A DNA stretch of 64,000 bases from Ruminococcus sp. Its GTDB lineage: Bacteria > Bacillota > Clostridia > Oscillospirales > Ruminococcaceae. Below are positions 59,106 to 64,000 of the stretch, one piece after another; positions within the stretch are counted from its first letter, which is position 1, and every line of letters starts with the position of its first letter. Position numbers and translations under genes: made by a program. The stretch lies in assembly GCF_019423705.1 (NCBI RefSeq), contig NZ_JAHZAX010000005.1, positions 62,001-126,000 of the forward strand, in the 5' to 3' direction. Under the pieces are notes generated by a model that saw nothing but the letters and a program-made list of their open reading frames with translations, was not told the origin of the DNA and made no database searches.

Positions 59106-59816
59106 TTGAGTCTGTTCGCTATTGCCGATCTGCATTTGTCATTCGGCGTTCATAAACCTATGGATATTTTCGGCGGCTGGTCGGATCACGTCTCAAAGCT
59201 TGAAGAAAACTGGCAGAGCAAAGTTAAGTCCGAAGATACTGTCGTAATTCCAGGCGATATCTCTTGGGGAATGAATTTTGAACAGTCGAAAAAAGATTTT
59301 GAGTTTATAAACAGACTTAACGGCACAAAGATAATTTCCAAAGGCAACCACGATTACTGGTGGACGACAAAGAACAAAATGGATAAATTTTTTGCTGAAA
59401 ATGGTTTTGACACCATCAATATTCTGCATAATAATCATTATAAATATGGTAATATCGGAATATGCGGCAGCCGAGGCTGGATAAGCGATAACGGCGAACC
59501 GGCCGATCAAAAGGTGCTGGCGAGAGAGTCAGGCAGACTTGCTATGTCTATCGAGTCGGCGATCAAGGACGATCTGACGCCCGTGGTGTTTTTGCACTAT
59601 CCCCCGATTTTCGGCAACAGCTATAATTACGATATGCTGGATGTGCTGCATAAATATGACATAAAGCATTGCTTTTACGGACATCTTCACGGAAGAGCCC
59701 ACGCTTATGCCATAAACGGCACCCGTGATGGCATTGATTATCGGCTTATAGCCAGCGATTTCTTGCATTTTGACCCACTTGATATAACGAAAATTGTGCA
59801 AAGTGACAATTTATAA
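59106..59816 (+). CDS. Calcineurin-like metallophosphoesterase
   Basis: A 236-residue protein with the phosphoesterase motifs in order: IADLHLSFG (about 5-13), VVIPGDISWGMNF (about 45-57), ISKGNHDYWW (about 78-87), VVFLHYPPIF near 160 and GHLHGRAHAY near 195. These hold a two-metal centre. The substrate is unknown; relatives are called phosphohydrolases. Start TTG 59106, 6 nt after TAGGAGG; a longer frame back to 59010 would overlap the DUF1540 gene control region. Confidence 0.88.
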   Translation: MSLFAIADLHLSFGVHKPMDIFGGWSDHVSKLEENWQSKVKSEDTVVIPGDISWGMNFEQSKKDFEFINRLNGTKIISKGNHDYWWTTKNKMDKFFAENGFDTINILHNNHYKYGNIGICGSRGWISDNGEPADQKVLARESGRLAMSIESAIKDDLTPVVFLHYPPIFGNSYNYDMLDVLHKYDIKHCFYGHLHGRAHAYAINGTRDGIDYRLIASDFLHFDPLDITKIVQSDNL

Positions 59817-59824
59817 AAAAATGC

Positions 59825-59853
59825 TGGAAATGACATTTTATTTGTGCTATAAT
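59825..59853 (+). promoter_or_regulatory. Probable extended -10 promoter of tig
   Basis: TGGAAA (59825-59830), 17-bp spacer, TGCTATAAT (59845-59853) with the extended -10 TG. Confidence 0.65.
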
Positions 59854-59888
59854 GTATAAGATACATTTATATAATGGAGGAATAATAA

Positions 59889-61169
59889 ATGAGTTTAAAA
59901 GCTACAAACAATGTTGAAACTAATAAGTTCGAATTGGAGATCGAAATTTCTGCCGAAGATTTTGAGGCTGCTATACAGAAGGCTTATCTCAAGGCTAGAA
60001 AGAACATTGCTCTTCCTGGCTTCCGTAAGGGCAAGGCTCCAAGAAAGCTTATCGAGAAGGAGTATGGCGAGCAGGTATTCTTTGAGGACGCTGTAAACCT
60101 TCTTTATGCTCCTGTTGTTAACGGCGCTGTTGAAGAGTCAGGTCTCGAGCTCGTTACTCGCCCAGAGGTAGAAGTAACTGAGATCAGCAAGGAAAACGGC
60201 GTAAAGCTCAAGGCTACTTGCATCACAAAGCCTGAAGTTGAAGTTAAGGACTATAAGGGTATAGAAGTTGAAAAAGTTGTCAATCCTGTAACTGATGAGG
60301 ATATCGACAAGCAGGTAAACGCTCTCAGAGAGAAGAACGTTACTGTTGAGACAGTTGACGACAGAGCTGCTGAAAACGGCGACGATGTTGTTATCGACTT
60401 CGAGGGCTTCAAGGACGATGTTGCTTTTGAGGGCGGCAAGGCTGAAGACTTCACACTTTCACTCGGCAGCGGTCAGTTCATTCCTGGCTTTGAGGATCAG
60501 ATCGTTGGTCACAACGCTGGTGAAGAGTTCGATATCAACGTAACATTCCCAGACGAGTATCAGGTAAAGGAACTCGCTGGCGCTCCTGCAGTATTCAAGA
60601 TCAAGCTCAAGAGCATTTCAAAGAAGGTTATGCCTGAGCTGGACGACGAAATGGTAAAGGATTCAACAGAGTTCGATACTGTTGACGAGTACAAGGCTGA
60701 CGTTAAGAAGAAGCTCGAGGAAGCTAACGAGAAGCACGCTGACGCTGAGGTCGAGGCTAAGATCTTCGATAAGGTCATCGACAATATGACAGCTGAGATC
60801 CCACAGGTAATGTTCGATAACAGAGTTAACGAAATGGTAGGCGAGCTTGAGCAGAGACTTGCTCCACAGGGCATTTCCCTCGATCTTTATATGCAGTACA
60901 CAGGTCAGACGATCGACACAGTCAAGAAGGCATATGCTGAGCAGGCTGAGAAGCAGGTAAAGCTCCGTCTTGCACTTGAGAAGATCGTTGAGCTCGAGAA
61001 CGTTGAAGTTTCTGACGATGAGCTCAAGGCTGAGTTTGACAAGCTTGCAGAGAACTACAAGCTCACAGTTGACCAGATCAAGCAGTTTATCCACGACGAC
61101 GACCTCAAGAAGGATATCGCCGTTGGCAAGGCAGTTGATCTCATCAAGGATGCAGCTGTAATCAAGTAA
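59889..61169 (+). CDS. tig: Trigger factor
   Basis: A 426-residue ribosome-bound chaperone. The ribosome-docking loop is in LPGFRKGKAPRKLIEK at about 43-58, the FKBP-type prolyl isomerase domain spans about 150-240 (DVVIDFEGFKDDVAFEGGKA, LGSGQFIPGFEDQIVG), and the C-terminal helical cradle about 250-426. GGAGG is 9 nt before the ATG. Heads the tig-clpP-clpX block, the usual arrangement. Confidence 0.97.
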   Translation: MSLKATNNVETNKFELEIEISAEDFEAAIQKAYLKARKNIALPGFRKGKAPRKLIEKEYGEQVFFEDAVNLLYAPVVNGAVEESGLELVTRPEVEVTEISKENGVKLKATCITKPEVEVKDYKGIEVEKVVNPVTDEDIDKQVNALREKNVTVETVDDRAAENGDDVVIDFEGFKDDVAFEGGKAEDFTLSLGSGQFIPGFEDQIVGHNAGEEFDINVTFPDEYQVKELAGAPAVFKIKLKSISKKVMPELDDEMVKDSTEFDTVDEYKADVKKKLEEANEKHADAEVEAKIFDKVIDNMTAEIPQVMFDNRVNEMVGELEQRLAPQGISLDLYMQYTGQTIDTVKKAYAEQAEKQVKLRLALEKIVELENVEVSDDELKAEFDKLAENYKLTVDQIKQFIHDDDLKKDIAVGKAVDLIKDAAVIK

Positions 61170-61181
61170 GATATTTTATGC

Positions 61182-61212
61182 TTTCGCCCGCATAAGCTCT
61201 ATGCGGGCGAAA
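61182..61212 (+). other. Strong hairpin between tig and clpP
   Basis: TTTCGCCCGCATA pairs perfectly with TATGCGGGCGAAA around AGCTC. There is no T-run after it, so it is more likely a transcript-stabilising or processing hairpin, or a leaky terminator, than a full stop. Confidence 0.6.
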
Positions 61213-61233
61213 ATAGATTAAGGAGGCAATTTT

Positions 61234-61824
61234 ATGGCATTGGTACCTTATGTAGTAGAACAGACAAGCAGGGGAGAAAGAAGTTACGATATCTATTCCC
61301 GTTTGCTCAATGACAGAATTATAATGCTCTGCGATCAGATCGACGACGCAGTTGCAAGCGTCGTAGTGGCGCAGCTTCTTTATCTTGAGGGTCAGGATCC
61401 TGAAAAGGATATCGACCTTTATATCAACAGCCCCGGAGGAGTTATCACCGCAGGTATGGCAATTTACGATACTATCCAGTATATCAAGTGCGACGTATCT
61501 ACTATCTGTATGGGTATGGCTGCTTCAATGGGTTCGTTCCTGCTTTCAAGCGGAACAAAGGGCAAGAGATTTGCTCTTCCAAACAGCGAGATACTCATTC
61601 ACCAGCCACTTATTTCCGGCGGCGGACTTTCGGGTCAATGCACAGATATAAAGATACACTCTGACCATATGGTCAAGACAAGAGAAAAGCTCAATAGGAT
61701 ACTTGCTCAGAATACAGGCAAGTCTATCGAGCAGATCAATATCGATACTGAGCGTGACAACTATATGACCGCTCAGGAGGCTGTTGAGTACGGTCTTATT
61801 GATAAGGTAATTACTAACAGATAG
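61234..61824 (+). CDS. clpP: ATP-dependent Clp protease proteolytic subunit
   Basis: A 196-residue serine protease. S98 in AASMGSF, H123 in LIHQPL and the aspartate in DTERDNYMT form the triad; INSPGG (64-69) is the oxyanion strand. Tetradecameric partner of ClpX encoded 17 bp downstream. AAGGAGG before the ATG. Full length. Confidence 0.98.
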   Translation: MALVPYVVEQTSRGERSYDIYSRLLNDRIIMLCDQIDDAVASVVVAQLLYLEGQDPEKDIDLYINSPGGVITAGMAIYDTIQYIKCDVSTICMGMAASMGSFLLSSGTKGKRFALPNSEILIHQPLISGGGLSGQCTDIKIHSDHMVKTREKLNRILAQNTGKSIEQINIDTERDNYMTAQEAVEYGLIDKVITNR

Positions 61825-61841
61825 GTTCGGTGAAAAAATAA

Positions 61842-63110
61842 ATGGCTAATGAAACAATCAGAAGATGCTCGTTCTGCGGCAAGCCCGAGGATAAAGTAAG
61901 AACTTTGTTCTCAGCAGGCACAAGTCATATCTGCGACGAGTGCGTGCTTTATTGCTATAATGTTCTTGCCGATGAGACAGGTCTGCCAACAGCTAAGGCA
62001 GGCAGATCAAAGGCTAAGCCAAAGTCTGACGAAAGCGGTATCACCCTTAAAAAGCCTGCGGAGATCAAGTCAGTCCTTGACGAGTATGTTATCGGACAGG
62101 ACGACGCTAAAGTTGCGCTTTCAGTTGCGGTGTATAACCATTATAAGAGAATACTTTCCCTTAACGATGACGATGATGTTGAGATACAGAAGAGCAACGT
62201 CCTGCTTCTCGGTCCAACAGGTACGGGCAAGACCCTTCTTGCACAGACCCTTGCAAGACTGCTCAATGTTCCTTTCGCTATCGCTGACGCTACCACTCTG
62301 ACAGAGGCAGGCTATGTTGGCGACGACGTTGAGAACGTGCTCACAAGACTTATCCAAGCCGCTGATTACAATGTTGAAGCAGCTCAGAACGGTATCATCT
62401 ATATCGACGAGATCGACAAGATTGCAAGAAAGTCCGAGAACGTTTCTATCACAAGAGACGTAAGCGGCGAGGGCGTTCAGCAGGCGCTCCTCAAGATCGT
62501 TGAAGGCTGCGTTTCAAACGTTCCTCCACAGGGCGGAAGAAAGCATCCACATCAGGAATTCATTCAGATCGACACGAAGAATATCCTGTTTATCTGCGGC
62601 GGCGCTTTTGAAGGTCTTGAGTCCGTTATCAAGAAGAGAACAGAGTCATCATCACTAGGCTTCGGCGGCTCGGTAAAGAGCAAAAAGGAAGAGAACAACG
62701 TGATGAAGAAAGTTCTTCCTCACGACCTTGTAAAGTTCGGCATTGTGCCTGAGCTGGTTGGCAGACTTCCTGTTATCACAGTTCTTGACGAGCTTGACGA
62801 GGACGCACTTTGCAGAATACTCACAGAGCCAAAGAACTCGCTCCTCAAGCAGTATACAAAGTTGTTCAAGCTTGACAATATCGACTTTGAGGTAACAGAG
62901 GACGCAAAGAAGGAGATCGCAAAGGAGACTATCGCACAGAAAACAGGCGCAAGAGGTCTGAGAGCGATCGTTGAGAAGATACTCACAAAGCTTATGTTTG
63001 ACGCTCCGTCAGACGATGAGATCGTAGGTATCAAGATCACGGCTGAGTGCGTAAGAGGCGAAGCAGAGCCCGAGATCACAAGAGCGGTAAGTTCCCCAAG
63101 AAAAGCTTAA
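61842..63110 (+). CDS. clpX: ATP-dependent Clp protease ATP-binding subunit ClpX
   Basis: A 422-residue AAA+ unfoldase. N-terminal zinc domain with C9, C12, C31 and C34; Walker A GPTGTGKT (124-131); IIYIDEIDKI as Walker B; the RDVSGEGVQQALLK pore region and the C-terminal sensor 2 GARGLRAIVE. It feeds substrates to ClpP. Starts 17 bp after clpP with a poor ribosome binding site (GGTTCGGTG), which suggests coupling. A terminator follows. Confidence 0.98.
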   Translation: MANETIRRCSFCGKPEDKVRTLFSAGTSHICDECVLYCYNVLADETGLPTAKAGRSKAKPKSDESGITLKKPAEIKSVLDEYVIGQDDAKVALSVAVYNHYKRILSLNDDDDVEIQKSNVLLLGPTGTGKTLLAQTLARLLNVPFAIADATTLTEAGYVGDDVENVLTRLIQAADYNVEAAQNGIIYIDEIDKIARKSENVSITRDVSGEGVQQALLKIVEGCVSNVPPQGGRKHPHQEFIQIDTKNILFICGGAFEGLESVIKKRTESSSLGFGGSVKSKKEENNVMKKVLPHDLVKFGIVPELVGRLPVITVLDELDEDALCRILTEPKNSLLKQYTKLFKLDNIDFEVTEDAKKEIAKETIAQKTGARGLRAIVEKILTKLMFDAPSDDEIVGIKITAECVRGEAEPEITRAVSSPRKA

Positions 63111-63116
63111 TATTTC

Positions 63117-63153
63117 AAAACAGGTGGTGCGTTTTTGCATTGCCTGTTTTTTT
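63117..63153 (+). terminator. Intrinsic terminator of tig-clpP-clpX
   Basis: AAACAGG pairs with CCTGTTT, with an inner GTGC/GCAT stem and a T5 loop, followed by seven Ts. Confidence 0.85.
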
Positions 63154-63160
63154 GCGCACA

Positions 63161-63188
63161 AAAAAGGACAGTACCAAAAATACTGTCC
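63161..63188 (-). terminator. Intrinsic terminator of the DUF1275 gene
   Basis: On the minus strand GGACAGTA pairs with TACTGTCC around TTTTTGG, followed by TTTTTT. Confidence 0.85.
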
Positions 63189-63206
63189 TAAATCCTATCT
63201 ACTTAT

Positions 63207-63896
63207 TTACTTTTTCACCTTTTCCGCCGCAAGCTTGTCATCATCTGTCCTCAGTATGCAAAGCGCTATCACAAGCCCTGCTAGCGCAACAAATACAGCT
63301 TTCGTCGATAGCTGATCTGTCACCAGCGCACCGAGCGCCGCACCACCGATGAAGCATAGAATTATGCCGTAATATTGAAATGCGTTGCTGAGCTTGTCTC
63401 GGTTCTTTGTCTTGAGATATTGGAAAAGATTGTCCGTGCCGCTGCGGAGATTGCCGGTGCACATCGTCGTGGCAAAAGGCTTGCCGTCCATTTTTCTGAA
63501 GCCCTCGACCTGCATTGCGCAAGTGAAGGATACAAGAATGTTCGCCAGCGTGTTGAGATTGCCCGAAGGTATGAATCCCACCGCCGTCAGCACGATTATC
63601 TCAGCGCCGATTATTATCCTGTGCCAATGAATGGTCGGGTGCTCGTTGAATTTCGATTTTATAAACTCCACTATCAAAACACCCAGCATAAATGAAAGTA
63701 TCGGCATTAAATACAGAAAAACTTTCAGCCAGTTGCCGTTTCTCACATTGATCGCAAGAAGCACCATATTTCCCGTCTGCGCATTTGCGAAAACTCCGTC
63801 ACGGGAAATGTATGTGTATGCGTCAAGAAATCCGCCAACTATCGCCAGCATTACGCCGACGCCGTAAAATTCAGCAATGTGTCTGCCGTTTTTCAT
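63207..63896 (-). CDS. DUF1275 (YoaK-like) membrane protein
   Basis: A 229-residue protein with about six membrane segments. GGFLDAYTYISRDGVFANAQ and QTGNMVLLAI form the DUF1275 signature, and FATTMCTGNLRSGTDNLF is the second conserved block. Function is not established. The ATG at 63894-63896 overlaps the stop of metA by 3 bp, so the two genes are translationally coupled. Confidence 0.9.
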   Translation of the reverse strand: MKNGRHIAEFYGVGVMLAIVGGFLDAYTYISRDGVFANAQTGNMVLLAINVRNGNWLKVFLYLMPILSFMLGVLIVEFIKSKFNEHPTIHWHRIIIGAEIIVLTAVGFIPSGNLNTLANILVSFTCAMQVEGFRKMDGKPFATTMCTGNLRSGTDNLFQYLKTKNRDKLSNAFQYYGIILCFIGGAALGALVTDQLSTKAVFVALAGLVIALCILRTDDDKLAAEKVKK

Positions 63897-64000
63897 TGCT
63901 CATCACCGACCGCCACAAGCTCGTTAAGATCATACGGAGTTTTCTGATAAATGCAGTAATTGAGCCAGTTTGAATAAAGCAGATTTGCCGAACAGCTCCA
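63893..64000 (-). CDS. metA: Homoserine O-acyltransferase MetA, C-terminal end (partial)
   Basis: The window shows only the last 35 residues. SANLLYSNWLNYCIYQKTPY and the following DL match the conserved C-terminus of MetA (S/HANLL-x-SNWLNY-x-VYQxTPYDL). MetA activates homoserine by acylation, the first committed step of methionine synthesis. The rest lies beyond the right edge. Confidence 0.85.
   Translation of the reverse strand, partial: WSCSANLLYSNWLNYCIYQKTPYDLNELVAVGDEQ

Noticed and set aside
1..64000. tRNA, rRNA, insertion sequences or prophage
   Set aside because: No transposase, integrase or phage structural motif and no cloverleaf-like or rRNA-like stretch was seen in the gaps. 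A covariance search would be needed to exclude a tRNA fully.

Overview
The window looks like chromosome from a Gram-positive anaerobe of the Ruminococcus / Oscillospiraceae (clostridial) type. Pointers are the SCIFF ranthipeptide with its radical SAM maturase beside yajC, the electron-bifurcating NfnAB pair, a DUF951-prfA-Sua5-coaE cluster, GatCAB-dependent tRNA amidation, the rplS-lepB-rbgA-rnhB-yraN block, strong GGAGG ribosome binding sites with frequent GTG and TTG starts, and sigma-A promoters with a near-invariant 17-bp spacer. I see no rRNA, tRNA, insertion sequence, phage or CRISPR array. All of this was read by eye; family names rest on recognised motifs, not on searches.

Layout. 1-5.7 kb (minus strand): an M18 aminopeptidase fragment, a lytic transglycosylase, coaE, a Sua5-type tsaC, prfA, a DUF951 protein and an LCP cell-wall ligase. 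6.1-18.7 kb (plus): lysA; gatC, gatA and a 957-codon fusion of gatB with an archaeal-type aspartyl-tRNA synthetase; a GHL10-type lipoprotein; nfnA and nfnB; yajC; a TIGR04086 membrane protein; the SCIFF peptide and its maturase.

19.2-40.4 kb (plus) is the unusual part. A monocistronic SipW-type secreted protein gene is followed by a probable 12-gene operon. It encodes a degenerate EAL protein, a membrane-anchored secreted-type protein, two SipW-like signal peptidases, a membrane-anchored McrB-like AAA+ ATPase, a McrC/DUF2357-like protein in which the nuclease is replaced by a long charged coiled coil, two small proteins, and four surface proteins. One of these is a 3267-residue GLUG-repeat adhesin-like protein. 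I read the cluster as a dedicated system for export and assembly of a surface fibre or adhesin, with an AAA+/coiled-coil machine on the cytoplasmic face. The function is inferred; the combination of genes is directly visible.

40.5-44.6 kb (minus): a TSCPD protein, malic enzyme, a PHP phosphoesterase, an RluA-type pseudouridine synthase and an ankyrin-like protein. 44.8-63.1 kb (plus): uvrB, an FMN-binding protein, uvrA, an M50 protease, two radical SAM-associated genes, rplS behind a structured leader, two tandem lepB genes, rbgA, rnhB, yraN, thrC, a metallophosphoesterase, tig, clpP and clpX. A 54-residue DUF1540 gene lies on the minus strand inside this stretch. 63.2-64 kb (minus): a DUF1275 membrane protein and the 3' end of metA.

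A family of short GC-rich palindromic repeats occurs in four intergenic gaps (about 0.6, 5.8, 40.4 and 42.0 kb).
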